A stretch of DNA of 64,000 bases from Rhodanobacter sp. DHB23 (GTDB taxonomy: Bacteria; Pseudomonadota; Gammaproteobacteria; Xanthomonadales; Rhodanobacteraceae). The stretch is from contig NZ_JACYXK010000019.1 in assembly GCF_014842975.1 (NCBI RefSeq), forward strand, positions 1 to 64,000, given 5' to 3'. Under the pieces are notes generated by a model. The model did no database searches, had not been told where the DNA came from, and saw only the letters and a list, made by a program, of their open reading frames with translations. Every line of letters starts with the position of its first letter. Positions within the stretch are counted from its first letter, which is position 1. Of this stretch, positions 24,027-32,971 are shown in pieces. Position numbers and translations under genes: made by a program.

Positions 24027-25208
24027 ATGAAGCCGTTCGGCACCCCCCATTCCGACCATGCCATACGTGTGCTGTTGCTGGGCTCCGGCGAGCTGGGCAA
24101 GGAAGTGGCGATCGAGCTGCAGCGTTACGCCGTCGAGGTGATCGCGGTGGACCGCTACGCCGATGCTCCGGCGATGCAGGTGGCGCACCGCAGCCACGTC
24201 ATCGACATGCTGGACGGCAAGGCGTTGCGCGCGCTGATCGAGCAGGAGAAGCCCGACCTGGTGGTGCCGGAGATCGAGGCGATCCACACGCCCACCCTGG
24301 TGGAGATGGAGCGCGAAGGCTTGCACGTGATCCCCACCGCGCGCGCCGCGTGGCTGACGATGGACCGCGAAGGCATCCGCCGGCTCGCCGCGCAGGAGCT
24401 GGAGCTGCCCACCTCGCCGTACCGCTTCTGCGACAACGAGGCCGACTACCGCCGTGCGGTGGCCGACATCGGCTATCCGTTCGTGATCAAGCCGGTGATG
24501 AGCTCCTCGGGCAAGGGCCAGAGCGTGGTGCGCGGCGAGCCGGAGCTGCAGCACGCCTGGGACTACGCGCAGTCCGGCGGCCGCGCCGGCAAGGGCAGGG
24601 TGATCGTCGAGGGCTTCGTCGATTTCGATTTCGAGATCACCCTGCTCACCGTGCGCCATCGCGACGGCACCAGTTTCTGCGCGCCGATCGGCCACCGCCA
24701 GGAGGACGGCGACTACCGCGAGTCGTGGCAGCCGCAGGCGATGAGCGACAAGGCGCTGGCCGAGGCGCAGCGCCAGGCCGCGGCGGTGTCCAACGCGCTG
24801 GGCGGCTGGGGCGTGTTCGGCATGGAGTTCTTCGTCAAGGGCGACGCGGTGATCTTCTCCGAGGTCAGTCCGCGTCCGCACGACACCGGGCTGGTCACGC
24901 TGATCTCGCAGGACCTGTCGGAGTTCGCGCTGCACGCGCGGGCGATCCTCGGCCTGCCGATCCCCGTGATCCGCCAGTTCGGCCCCTCCGCCTCGTGCGC
25001 GGTGCTGGTGGAAGGCGAGGGCCGCGCGCCGCGCTACCACGGCGTGGCGGCGGCACTGGCCGAGGCGGATACGCAGTTGCGCGTGTTCGGCAAGCCCGAG
25101 GTGAAGGGGCGGCGGCGCATGGCGGTGACGCTGGCGCGCGACGTCGATGTCGACGCGGCGCGCGCCAAGGCCGTGCGCGCGGCGGCGCAGTTGCGCGTGG
25201 AGCTTTAG
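24027..25208 (+). CDS. purT: formate-dependent phosphoribosylglycinamide formyltransferase
   Basis: 393 aa, the usual length. ATP-grasp enzyme that makes formylglycinamide ribonucleotide from GAR, formate and ATP in the third step of purine synthesis. Visible: [28 protein letters not shown] split over the N-terminal fold, [18 protein letters not shown]-binding [16 protein letters not shown], and the metal-binding [20 protein letters not shown] with [11 protein letters not shown]. It stands alone. Confidence 0.96.
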   Translation: MKPFGTPHSDHAIRVLLLGSGELGKEVAIELQRYAVEVIAVDRYADAPAMQVAHRSHVIDMLDGKALRALIEQEKPDLVVPEIEAIHTPTLVEMEREGLHVIPTARAAWLTMDREGIRRLAAQELELPTSPYRFCDNEADYRRAVADIGYPFVIKPVMSSSGKGQSVVRGEPELQHAWDYAQSGGRAGKGRVIVEGFVDFDFEITLLTVRHRDGTSFCAPIGHRQEDGDYRESWQPQAMSDKALAEAQRQAAAVSNALGGWGVFGMEFFVKGDAVIFSEVSPRPHDTGLVTLISQDLSEFALHARAILGLPIPVIRQFGPSASCAVLVEGEGRAPRYHGVAAALAEADTQLRVFGKPEVKGRRRMAVTLARDVDVDAARAKAVRAAAQLRVEL

Positions 25209-25356
25209 GAAGGCCTTTCTGCTCGTCGTCCAAGCGAAAGCTGGGATGACGAGCAAAATCAGAGGCTCCTTGACTCCTTCGCCTCAGCGGGGATGGGAAG
25301 AAAGGCAGCGCCGCTCAGCCCCCACTTTTGTTTGACCCACGACACAGGAGCCGCTC

Positions 25357-26865
25357 ATGCAATCGACGGGTTTTTCGCACTGGTTGGTGGTGCTGGTGGA
25401 GACGTTCGCAGCGCTGTTCCTCCTGCTGCTGGCGTTGACCGTGGTGGTGGTCGCGGTGGTATGGGTGGTGGACCGCAACCAGACGGCCAACGCCGTGCTG
25501 CGCAACTTCCCGGTGATCGGCCACTTCCGCTACGGCTTCCTGCGCCTGGGCGAGTTCTTCCGCCAGTACCTGTTCTCCAGCGATCGCGAGGAGCTGCCGT
25601 TCAACCGCGCCCAGCGCGTATGGGTTTACCGCGCGGCGAAGAACGCGGAAAACACCAACGCGTTCGGCTCCACCCGCGACCTGCGCGGCGAGGGCGTGCC
25701 GTTCTTCGTCAACGCGCCGTTCCCGGCGCTGGGCGACCACCACGTGCAGCCGAAGCCGGTGCGCATCGGACCGCATGCGCGCCAGCCCTACGACCACGCC
25801 GCGTTCTTCAACATCTCGGCGATGAGTTTCGGTGCGCTGTCCGCGCCTGCCGTGCGCGCGCTGTCGCATGGCGCGGCCAAGGCCGGCATCTGGATGGATA
25901 CCGGCGAGGGTGGCCTCGCGCCGTACCACCTCGAGGGCGGTTGCGACATCGTGTTCGAGATCGGTACCGCCAAGTACGGCGTGCGCACGCCGGATGGCCG
26001 GCTGGACGACCAGAAGCTGCTGGCGATCTGCGCGCACCCGCAGGTGAAGATGGTCAGCATCAAGCTCGGGCAGGGCGCCAAGCCGGGCATGGGCGGCCTG
26101 CTGCCGGCGGCCAAGGTGACGCCGGAAATCGCCGCGATCCGCGGCATCCCGGTGGGGCAGGATTCGCAGAGCCCGAACCGCCACCTCGACATCGCCAACG
26201 TGCCGCAGCTGCTGGATGCCATCGCGCACATCCGCGACCTCACCGGCAAGCCCACCGGCTTCAAGGCGGTGTTCGGCGGCATGGAGTGGATCGACGAACT
26301 GTGCGACGAGGTGTGGAAGCGCGGCATCGAGAGCGCGCCGGACTTCATCATCGTGGACGGTTCCGAAGGCGGCACCGGCGCGGCCCCGCAGACCCTGATG
26401 GAAGGCGTGGGCCTGCCGCTGCACGAGGCCTTGCCGGCGCTGGTCGACACCCTGGTCGTCAAGGGCCTGCGCGAGCGCATCAAGGTGGTCTGCTCGGGCA
26501 AGCGGATCACCGCCTACGACGTGGCCTGGGCGTTGTCGATGGGCGCGGACTTCGTCAACTCCGCGCGCGGCTTCATGCTGGCGCTGGGCTGCATCCAGTC
26601 GCTGCAGTGCAACCGCAATACCTGCCCCACCGGCATCACCACGCAGAACCCCAAGCTGCAGCGCGGCCTGGTGGTCACCGACAAGAGCGAGAAGGTGGCG
26701 AACTACGCGAAGAACGTGATGCACGAAGTGGGCATCATCGCCCACAGCTGCGGCGTGGACGACCCGCGCCAGCTCGACCGCAGCCATTGCCGCGTGGTCG
26801 GCGACGACGGGATTTCGGTGCCACTGGAGAAGCTGTTTCCGTACCCGCGAACACGCAAGTCCTGA
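25357..26865 (+). CDS. FMN-binding glutamate synthase-like protein, membrane-anchored
   Basis: 502 aa, ATG with AGGAG seven bases upstream. One N-terminal membrane helix (about 12-36), then a glutamate-synthase central/FMN barrel: FFNISAMSFGALSAPAVRALSHG, DTGEGGLAPYHLEGG, VSIKLGQGAKPGMGG, IIVDGSEGGTGAAP, and a cysteine cluster CIQSLQCNRNTCPTGI that could hold an iron-sulfur centre. It lacks the glutaminase domain of GltB, so it is not a classic glutamate synthase. Relatives are annotated as FMN-binding glutamate synthase family proteins; the true substrate is unknown. A family A repeat follows the stop. Confidence 0.85.
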   Translation: MQSTGFSHWLVVLVETFAALFLLLLALTVVVVAVVWVVDRNQTANAVLRNFPVIGHFRYGFLRLGEFFRQYLFSSDREELPFNRAQRVWVYRAAKNAENTNAFGSTRDLRGEGVPFFVNAPFPALGDHHVQPKPVRIGPHARQPYDHAAFFNISAMSFGALSAPAVRALSHGAAKAGIWMDTGEGGLAPYHLEGGCDIVFEIGTAKYGVRTPDGRLDDQKLLAICAHPQVKMVSIKLGQGAKPGMGGLLPAAKVTPEIAAIRGIPVGQDSQSPNRHLDIANVPQLLDAIAHIRDLTGKPTGFKAVFGGMEWIDELCDEVWKRGIESAPDFIIVDGSEGGTGAAPQTLMEGVGLPLHEALPALVDTLVVKGLRERIKVVCSGKRITAYDVAWALSMGADFVNSARGFMLALGCIQSLQCNRNTCPTGITTQNPKLQRGLVVTDKSEKVANYAKNVMHEVGIIAHSCGVDDPRQLDRSHCRVVGDDGISVPLEKLFPYPRTRKS

Positions 26866-26869
26866 ACCG

Positions 26870-26946
26870 GTAAGGAGCGCACCCTGTGTGCGATTGCCTC
26901 GCGCTTCGATCGGGGCGCAAGGCAATCGCACACAGGGTGCGCCTAC
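26870..26946. repeat. palindromic intergenic repeat, family A copy 3
   Basis: The most perfect copy: GTAAGGAGCGCACCCTGTGTGCGATTGCC is mirrored by GGCAATCGCACACAGGGTGCGCCTAC around the CTCGCGCTTCGATCGGGGCGCAA centre. It separates two convergent genes, 4 bp after one stop and 1 bp before the other. Confidence 0.9.
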
Positions 26947-26947
26947 A

Positions 26948-27652
26948 TCAAGGCATCGGGATCCAGCCTTCCGCCGTACGCAGCTGCAGCGGCCGGAAGC
27001 GCCGCTTGTAGTCCATCTTCGGATGCCCTTCGATCCAGAAGCCCAGGTAGACCCAGGACAACTGGCGGCTGCGCGCCAGCTCCACCTGCTTGAGGATGGC
27101 GAGGGTGCCGAGGCCGCGGGTTTCCTCGTCGGGGTCGTAGAAGGTGTAGACGGCGGACAGGGCGCTGCGGCAGACGTCGGTGACCGCCACGCCGAGCAGG
27201 CGCCCGTGCAGGCGGAACTCCAGGAACACGGTGGGGCTCCACGGCGCGGTGAGGAAGCGGCGGAAGTCGCTGGCGTCCGCTTCGTCCATGCCGCCGCCGG
27301 GGTGGCGCTGGCGCAGGTATTTCTCGTACAGCGCGTGGCGCTCGGCGTTGTAGCCGGCCTGGCACTCGGTGACCGTGATGTCGGCGTTGCGCTTCAGGCA
27401 GCGCCGCTGCGCGCGGTCCGGCTCGAAGTGCAGCGCGTCGATGCGGCAGGGCTTGCAGGCCCTGCATTCCGGGCAGTGCGGGAAGTACAGGTGCCCGCCG
27501 GCGCGGCGGAAGCCGCGTTCCAGCGCCGGTCCGTACAGCCGGTCCAGCTGCGGCGCCGCCGGGTCGAGCACCAGGTTCTGCGCCGTGCGTTCGGCGTAGT
27601 AGCCGCAGGCGTGCGGCAGGGTCTGGAACAGGCGGACTTGTTCGGAGCGCAT
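26948..27652 (-). CDS. bpt: aspartate/glutamate leucyltransferase (N-end rule)
   Basis: 234 aa. Transfers leucine from Leu-tRNA to N-terminal Asp or Glu of proteins, marking them for ClpAP. The cysteine cluster near the N-terminus (PHACGYY and FPHCPECRACKPCRID) and the C-terminal acetyltransferase-like half (VTDVCRSALSAVYTFYDPDEE, LGFWIEGHPKMDYKRRFRP) identify the Ate1/Bpt family; the size and bacterial setting favour Bpt. Its usual neighbour aat is not next to it here. Confidence 0.92.
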   Translation of the reverse strand: MRSEQVRLFQTLPHACGYYAERTAQNLVLDPAAPQLDRLYGPALERGFRRAGGHLYFPHCPECRACKPCRIDALHFEPDRAQRRCLKRNADITVTECQAGYNAERHALYEKYLRQRHPGGGMDEADASDFRRFLTAPWSPTVFLEFRLHGRLLGVAVTDVCRSALSAVYTFYDPDEETRGLGTLAILKQVELARSRQLSWVYLGFWIEGHPKMDYKRRFRPLQLRTAEGWIPMP

Positions 27653-27710
27653 GGCCCGATTCTAGGCCGGAAAATCATGCGGTGCGCATGCCGCACTGCG
27701 GACGGGCGGC

Positions 27711-28103
27711 TCAGATCACGCCCATGTTGCGCAACGCCAGCAGCGCAATGGCGCCCAGGATGGCCAGCATCACGATGCGGCGCACGCGCGTCACGGTGTA
27801 CTTGCGCCGGGCCTGCGGCGACGGGTTGCGCGCCGCGGCCAGGTCCTGCCCGAAGCGCACCACCGGTTCGATGCCCAGCTCGCGCATCAGTTCGCGGGCG
27901 CGGGTGTAGTCGTCGGCGTGGGTGATCCACACCTGCTCCCAGTGGTCGCGCGCGCTGTCCGGTTCCTGGTAGCTGAAGCGGCGATGGCCCTGCGTGCGCC
28001 AGCTCGAGCGGTTCTCCACCTGGGTGGCGATGCCGTGCTCGGCCATCAGGGCGACCACGCGGTCGATGTTGCCGGGGCGGGGGGAAGTGTAGATCTGGCG
28101 CAT
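27711..28103 (-). CDS. DUF2007-like protein with C-terminal membrane anchor
   Basis: 130 aa. The first 70 residues (MRQIYTSPRPGNIDRVVALMAEHGIATQVENR) fit the putative signal-transducing PII-like DUF2007 domain, including the Trp-rich WEQVWITHADDYTRARELM helix. After a basic linker there is one membrane helix at the very end (about 109-127). Function unknown. ATG with AAGGGA upstream. It starts 11 bp after tesB, so it is probably co-transcribed with it. Confidence 0.65.
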   Translation of the reverse strand: MRQIYTSPRPGNIDRVVALMAEHGIATQVENRSSWRTQGHRRFSYQEPDSARDHWEQVWITHADDYTRARELMRELGIEPVVRFGQDLAAARNPSPQARRKYTVTRVRRIVMLAILGAIALLALRNMGVI

Positions 28104-28114
28104 GCGTGGTTCCC

Positions 28115-28981
28115 TTATTCGCCGCGCAGGCGGATCAGGCCTTCCTGCGCGGTGGAGGCCACCAGCCGGCCGGCGCGGTCGAAGATCTGCCCGCGCGCCA
28201 GCCCGCGGCCGCCCTGGGCGGTGGGACTGTCGAAGGAATACAGCAGCCAGTCGTCCACCCGGAACGGGCGGTGGAACCACAGCGCATGGTCGAGGCTGGC
28301 CATCTGCACGTTGTGGGTGAGGTAGGAGATGCCGTGCGGCAGCGTGGCGGTGCCGATCAGGTGGAAGTCGGAGGCGTAGGCGAGCAGGGCGCGGTGCAGC
28401 ACCGGCGAGTCGCTGATCGGCGCGGCGAGCCGGAACCAGATGTGCTGGATCGGCGGCCGCTTCACCGGGTGCATCTCGTCGCGCGGCCATACCAGGCGGA
28501 ATTCGAACGGACCATCGATGCCCAGCCAGCGCTGCAGCTTCACCGGCAGCTTGGACAGTTCGTCCGCAGGCAGCGGCCGCATCGGCTCCACGTCTTCCGG
28601 CGCCGGTACTTCGGGCATCGCGGTCTGGTGCTCGAAACCCTTTTCCGGCACCTGGAACGAGATCGAGCCGTTCAGGATGGGCTGGCCGTGCTGGATCGCC
28701 AGCACCCGTCGCGAGGAGAACGTGCCGCCGTCGCGTGCGCGCTCCACGCTGTACACGATGGGCGCGTCGATGTCGCCGGCGCGCAGGAAGTAGGCGTGCA
28801 GCGAATGCGCCTCGCGCGAGGGATCGACGGTCTGCTGCGCCGCCGACAGCGCCTGCCCCAGCACCTGTCCGCCGAACACGAAGCGCGTGCCGATGTCGCG
28901 GCTCTGGCCGCGGAACAGGTTGTCCTCCAGCCGTTCGAGCTGCAGCAGCTCGACCAGTTCGTTGACGTGTGCTTCGCGCAT
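28115..28981 (-). CDS. tesB: acyl-CoA thioesterase II
   Basis: 288 aa, double hot-dog enzyme hydrolysing medium- and long-chain acyl-CoAs. Family signatures: NLFRGQSRDIGTRFVFGGQVLGQAL at the first hot-dog, HSLHAYFLRAGD (catalytic Asp region), GTFSSRRVLAIQHG, and in the second domain YASDFHLIGTATLP with SLDHALWFHRPFRVDDWLLY. The ATG at 28979-28981 gives the standard N-terminus; a longer frame exists but lacks homology. Confidence 0.94.
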   Translation of the reverse strand: MREAHVNELVELLQLERLEDNLFRGQSRDIGTRFVFGGQVLGQALSAAQQTVDPSREAHSLHAYFLRAGDIDAPIVYSVERARDGGTFSSRRVLAIQHGQPILNGSISFQVPEKGFEHQTAMPEVPAPEDVEPMRPLPADELSKLPVKLQRWLGIDGPFEFRLVWPRDEMHPVKRPPIQHIWFRLAAPISDSPVLHRALLAYASDFHLIGTATLPHGISYLTHNVQMASLDHALWFHRPFRVDDWLLYSFDSPTAQGGRGLARGQIFDRAGRLVASTAQEGLIRLRGE

Positions 28982-29027
28982 GCGGGCGTGTTTCGGGCGT
29001 GGGGGAACGCCCATTATAGCGGGGCAG

Positions 29028-29135
29028 CATGCCTCCCTCCCCTGCGTGCAGGGGAGGGCTGGGGTGGGGTGCTTTTTGCGCGGGGTGAAAAGCTACCCCC
29101 TCCCAGCCTCCCCCTGCGTCGCAGGGGGAGGGGCG
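29028..29135. repeat. REPIN-like inverted pair, family B
   Basis: Left element 29028-29072: hairpin CCTCCCCTGCGTGCAGGGGAGG then CTGGGGTGGGG. Right element, inverted, 29090-29135: CCCCCTCCCAGCCTCCCCCTGCGTCGCAGGGGGAGG. About 17 bp apart. The right element overlaps the 3' end of the amidase gene. Confidence 0.78.
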
Positions 29136-29686
29136 ATGCGCACCAGCCCGCATCCCACCAGCACTTCATTCCACGGAAACAACGGTCCGGGATCGAGCTT
29201 GCGCGGCACGGTCAGCGCCGGATCGTCGCTGGCCGCCACGCGGGCGGTGTCCAGGTCCTCGTGGCCGGCGATCTCGCACAGGCGGGGGAAGTCGAGGCGC
29301 AGTTGCGCCAGCAGCGCGCGCAGGGCGGCGATCTGCGCGGCGGGGTAGGGCTCGGTCATGGTCTGGTTGCCCGAGCCGAACCAGTCGGGGTAGCGCCCGC
29401 GGTTCACCAGCTCGATGCCGATCGAGGACGGGTTCCAGCCGCGCACATGGTGCGCCACGCGGGTGCCGGGCACGTAGCGGTACACCGTGCCGTCGCGGTC
29501 GACGTAGTAATGGCCACTGTTGCCGGCGCCGCTGTCGTACAGCACTTTTTCGCCGTATTCGCGCGCCGTGGCCAGGTCGGGCAGCTCCGTGCAGTGGATC
29601 ACCGCCAGGGTCACCGCGTCGGCAGGCCGTTCGGGCAGTTTCGCCACGTAGGGCAGGGGCTGGTCGTGGATGGTAAGGGCGTTCAT
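29093..29686 (-). CDS. N-acetylmuramoyl-L-alanine amidase, AmpD-like
   Basis: 197 aa, no signal peptide, so cytoplasmic or non-classically placed. Amidase_2 zinc site: LAVIHCTELPD with the first His, YVDRDGTVYRYVPGTRVAHHVRGWNPSSIGIELVNRG, and the distal IAGHEDLDTARV. It cleaves the lactyl-peptide bond of anhydromuropeptides or murein. The last dozen residues (APPPATQGEAGRG) and the stop codon are encoded by a family B repeat, so the original C-terminus has been replaced or extended. Confidence 0.88.
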   Translation of the reverse strand: MNALTIHDQPLPYVAKLPERPADAVTLAVIHCTELPDLATAREYGEKVLYDSGAGNSGHYYVDRDGTVYRYVPGTRVAHHVRGWNPSSIGIELVNRGRYPDWFGSGNQTMTEPYPAAQIAALRALLAQLRLDFPRLCEIAGHEDLDTARVAASDDPALTVPRKLDPGPLFPWNEVLVGCGLVRIAPPPATQGEAGRG

Positions 29687-29760
29687 GCGGGGAGTCTCGC
29701 ATGCGGCCCGCTATCATGGACAACCGCAGTACGCGGTGCCAACGACTTACGGAGACCGCG

Positions 29761-30279
29761 ATGCGCGGCCACATCATCCTCTCGCACGGCCTGGATTCGA
29801 GCCCGGACGCGACCAAGATCAGTGCCCTGGCGGCGCGCGCCGAGGCGCAGGGCTGGCGCACGCAGCGCCCGGATTTCCGCGCCCACGACGGCAACGGCTA
29901 CGCGGATGCGGTCGTGCCGCGCGTGCGGCAGTTGCGGGAGGCCATGGCGTCATGCGACACCCCGCCGGTGCTGGTGGGATCGAGCATGGGGGCGTTCGCC
30001 TCCGCGTTGGCGTCGCTGGAAGCGCCGGTGGCGGCGCTGTTCCTGCTCGCCACCCCGCCACTGGTTCCAGGTGTCGCGCAGGTGCTGGATGTGCGCGCGG
30101 GCGTGCCCGCGGTGCTGGTCCACGGCTGGCGCGACGAAGTGTGCCCGGCATCGGCGGTGCAGGCGTTCGCCGCGCAGCGCCGGCTGCCGCTGTTGCTGCT
30201 GGACGACGACCACCGCCTGCTCGCCAGCATGGGGTCGATCACCGCGCAGCTCGACGCATTGCTGGGAGCCTTGGCATGA
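29761..30279 (+). CDS. small alpha/beta-hydrolase-like esterase
   Basis: 172 aa. IILSHGLDSSPDATK is the oxyanion-side strand-loop, VLVGSSMGAFAS the GxSxG nucleophile elbow (Ser about residue 77), LVHGWRDEVCP the acid-bearing strand and DDDHRLL the likely histidine. This is the compact YcfP/UPF0227-like hydrolase type. Substrate unknown. It overlaps rlmKL by four bases. Confidence 0.75.
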   Translation: MRGHIILSHGLDSSPDATKISALAARAEAQGWRTQRPDFRAHDGNGYADAVVPRVRQLREAMASCDTPPVLVGSSMGAFASALASLEAPVAALFLLATPPLVPGVAQVLDVRAGVPAVLVHGWRDEVCPASAVQAFAAQRRLPLLLLDDDHRLLASMGSITAQLDALLGALA

Positions 30280-32462
30280 ATCGCTGGTTCGCCACCTGTC
30301 CCAAGGGGCTGGAATACCTGCTGCGCGACGAGCTGGTCGCGCTGGGCGCGCAGGACGTGCGCGAGGCGCTGGCCGGCGTGCATTTCACCGGTCCGCTGGA
30401 AACCGCGTATCGCGCCTGCCTATGGTCGCGCCTCGCCAGCCGCATCCTGCTGCCGCTGGCCGAGTTCGACGCCGCGACGGACGATGCCCTGTACGCCGGC
30501 GTGCAGGCCATCGACTGGTCGCAGCACCTCGCCGCGCACGCCACGCTGGCGGTGGATGCGCACACCGCGCAGAGCAAACTCACCCACAGCCAGTTCATCG
30601 CCCAGCGCGTGAAGGACGCCGTGGTCGACCAGTTCCGCCAGCAGGGCGGCACGCGTCCCGGCGTGGATACCGACGAACCCGACGTACGCCTCAACCTGCG
30701 CCTCAAGCGCGACCGCGCCACGCTGTCGCTGGACCTTGCCGGCTCGCCGCTGCATCGCCGCGGCTGGCGCGAGCTGCAGGGCGAGGCGCCGCTGAAGGAA
30801 AACCTCGCCGCCGCCATGCTGCTGCGCGCGCGCTGGCCGGAAATCTATGCGGAAGGTGGCGCCTTGCTCGACCCGATGTGCGGCTCGGGCACCCTGCTGG
30901 TCGAGGCCGCGCTGATCGCCGCCGACGTGGCGCCGGGCTGGCGCCGTGACTACTACGGCTTCCTCGGCTGGCAGCAGCACGACATCGCGCTGTGGCGCGG
31001 CCTGCTGGACGAGGCGCGCCAACGCGCCGAAACCGGCCTGAAGCAACTGCGCCCCTGCTTCTTCGGTAGCGACGCCGATCCACGCATGGTGCAGACCGCC
31101 AAGCGCAACGCGCAGGAGGCGGGCGTGGCCGGCTTCCTCGCGCTGGAGAAGCGCGACATGGCGCATGCCGAACCGCCGGCGGGGGTGGCGCGCGGCCTGG
31201 TCATCACCAACCCGCCGTACGGCGAGCGCCTGGGCGAGCGCGCGCAGATGCCTGCGCTGTACCACGCGCTGGGCGAGCGCTTGCGCACGCAGTTCGCAGG
31301 CTGGCGCGCCGCCGTGCTGGCGGGCGATGCGGAACTGGGTCGCGCGCTGGGCCTGCACGCGGAGAAGAAATACGCGCTGTACAACGGTGCGCTGGAAACC
31401 CAGTTGCTCACATTCGAGATCCGCCGGCGCGACGAGGCGCCACGCGAACAGAAGCCGCTTTCCGCCGGCGCGCAGATGCTGAAGAACCGGCTGGAGAAGA
31501 ACCTGCGCCACCTGCGCAAGCGGCTCGCGCGCGAAGGCATCCAGTGCTGGCGCGCCTACGACCAGGACCTGCCCGAATACGCCGCCGCCATCGACGTCTA
31601 TGCGTGCGAGGGTGGCGATACCTGGCTGCACGTGCAGGAATACCGCGCCCCCGCCGACGTGCCCGCCGACGTGGCGCGCCAGCGCATGCGCGAGATCGCC
31701 CGCGTGGCCGGCGAAGTGTTCGCGGTGCCGCGCGAGCGCATCGCGCTGAAGATGCGCGAGCGCGGCAAGGGCGGCTCCAAGTACGGCCAGTTCGACCAGC
31801 GCGGCGAGTTCGTGGAAGTGGAAGAGGGCGGGCTGCGGTTCCTGGTCAACCTCACCGACTACCTCGATACCGGGCTGTTCCTCGACCATCGCCTGGTGCG
31901 CGCCAGGTTGCGCGAGCTGGCGGCGAACAGGCGCTTCCTCAACCTGTTCGCCTACACCGCCACCGCCAGCGTGTACGCGGCGGCGGGCGGCGCGCGTGAC
32001 ACCACCAGCGTGGACCTGTCGGCCACCTATCTCGAATGGGCTTCGCGCAACCTCGCGCTCAACGGCTTCACCGGCGCCCGGCATCGGCTGATGCAGGCCG
32101 ACGCGGTGGCTTTCCTGCGCCAGGATCGTGCGCACTACGGCCTGATCTACGTCGATCCGCCGACCTTCTCCAACTCCAAGCGCGCCGACGACTTCGACGT
32201 ACAGCGCGACCACGTGGCCTTGCTGGAAGCCTGCGCCGAGCGGCTGACCAACGACGGCGTGATCGTGTTTTCCAACAACTTCCGCCGCTTCAAGCTGGAC
32301 GAAGCCGCGCTGGCGGAGCGCTTCGACATCGAGGACTGGAGCGCCGCCAGCATCCCGTTCGATTTCGCCCGCCGCGCCGACATCCACGGCTGCTGGCTGC
32401 TGCGCCATCGCAAGCCTGAAGGCGGGTTCAATCCGTGGAGCGAGGCGCGTCCGAAATCTTGA
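30276..32462 (+). CDS. rlmL: bifunctional 23S rRNA methyltransferase RlmKL
   Basis: 728 aa, fusion enzyme as in E. coli. The N-terminal THUMP domain (about 1-155) and RlmL domain (LLDPMCGSGTLLVEAALIA, VITNPPYGERLGE) make m2G2445. The C-terminal RlmK domain (FLNLFAYTATASVYAAAGGA, YVDPPTFSNSKRADDF) makes m7G2069 of 23S rRNA. Both SAM sites look intact. Translationally coupled to the upstream hydrolase by an ATGA overlap. Confidence 0.95.
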   Translation: MNRWFATCPKGLEYLLRDELVALGAQDVREALAGVHFTGPLETAYRACLWSRLASRILLPLAEFDAATDDALYAGVQAIDWSQHLAAHATLAVDAHTAQSKLTHSQFIAQRVKDAVVDQFRQQGGTRPGVDTDEPDVRLNLRLKRDRATLSLDLAGSPLHRRGWRELQGEAPLKENLAAAMLLRARWPEIYAEGGALLDPMCGSGTLLVEAALIAADVAPGWRRDYYGFLGWQQHDIALWRGLLDEARQRAETGLKQLRPCFFGSDADPRMVQTAKRNAQEAGVAGFLALEKRDMAHAEPPAGVARGLVITNPPYGERLGERAQMPALYHALGERLRTQFAGWRAAVLAGDAELGRALGLHAEKKYALYNGALETQLLTFEIRRRDEAPREQKPLSAGAQMLKNRLEKNLRHLRKRLAREGIQCWRAYDQDLPEYAAAIDVYACEGGDTWLHVQEYRAPADVPADVARQRMREIARVAGEVFAVPRERIALKMRERGKGGSKYGQFDQRGEFVEVEEGGLRFLVNLTDYLDTGLFLDHRLVRARLRELAANRRFLNLFAYTATASVYAAAGGARDTTSVDLSATYLEWASRNLALNGFTGARHRLMQADAVAFLRQDRAHYGLIYVDPPTFSNSKRADDFDVQRDHVALLEACAERLTNDGVIVFSNNFRRFKLDEAALAERFDIEDWSAASIPFDFARRADIHGCWLLRHRKPEGGFNPWSEARPKS

Positions 32463-32532
32463 ACCCTTCAGTTCGGATTAAGTGCGGAAGTCCGAGCATT
32501 TGTCCCGCAGATCAACAGGAGGGTTCTTCCCC

Positions 32533-32910
32533 ATGTCCAAGCGTAATGTCGGCAAGGTTCTGGCTATCGGTATGGCTGTTGCCGCGGCGGTGGCGATGCC
32601 GCTGAGCGCGTCGGCGCACGGCTGGGGCCATGGTGGTTACTACGGTGGCTACCATGGTGGCTACTACCACGGCGGCGGCCATTGGGTGGGCGGTCGCTGG
32701 ATCGCCGGTGCGATCGTCGCGGGTGCCGTGGCCGGTGTCGTGGGCAGCGTGCTGGCGCCCCCGCCCCCGGTGTACTACGCGCCGGCCCCGGTGGTGTACG
32801 GTCCGCCCGCCACGGTGGTGTACCAGGCCGCCCCGCCGCCGGCCACGGTGGTGTACAGCAACGGCTATCCCACGCAGTACGTGGGCAGCGCGCCCTACTA
32901 CGGCAACTGA
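32533..32910 (+). CDS. exported Gly/His/Tyr-rich small protein
   Basis: 125 aa. Clear signal peptide (VLAIGMAVAAAVAMPLSASA) after a strong AGGAGGG ribosome binding site. The mature N-terminus is a Gly-Tyr-His repeat (HGGYYGGYHGGYYHGGGH) that could bind metal. It continues into a glycine-zipper-like hydrophobic segment (IAGAIVAGAVAGVVGSVLA) and a Pro/Tyr/Val-rich tail. Related proteins are common outer-envelope or stress proteins of unknown role. A terminator follows, so it is a single-gene unit. Confidence 0.7.
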   Translation: MSKRNVGKVLAIGMAVAAAVAMPLSASAHGWGHGGYYGGYHGGYYHGGGHWVGGRWIAGAIVAGAVAGVVGSVLAPPPPVYYAPAPVVYGPPATVVYQAAPPPATVVYSNGYPTQYVGSAPYYGN

Positions 32911-32933
32911 TCGTCAGGTCGCGAGGCAAACGG

Positions 32934-32962
32934 AGAGCCCGGCATTCGCCGGGCTCTCTGCT
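32934..32962 (+). terminator. rho-independent terminator
   Basis: Ten-base-pair stem AGAGCCCGGC (32934-32943) / GCCGGGCTCT (32948-32957) with loop ATTC. The T-tract is weak (CTGCTTTC). Lies between convergent genes and may serve both. Confidence 0.75.
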
Positions 32963-32971
32963 TTCAGGGGT

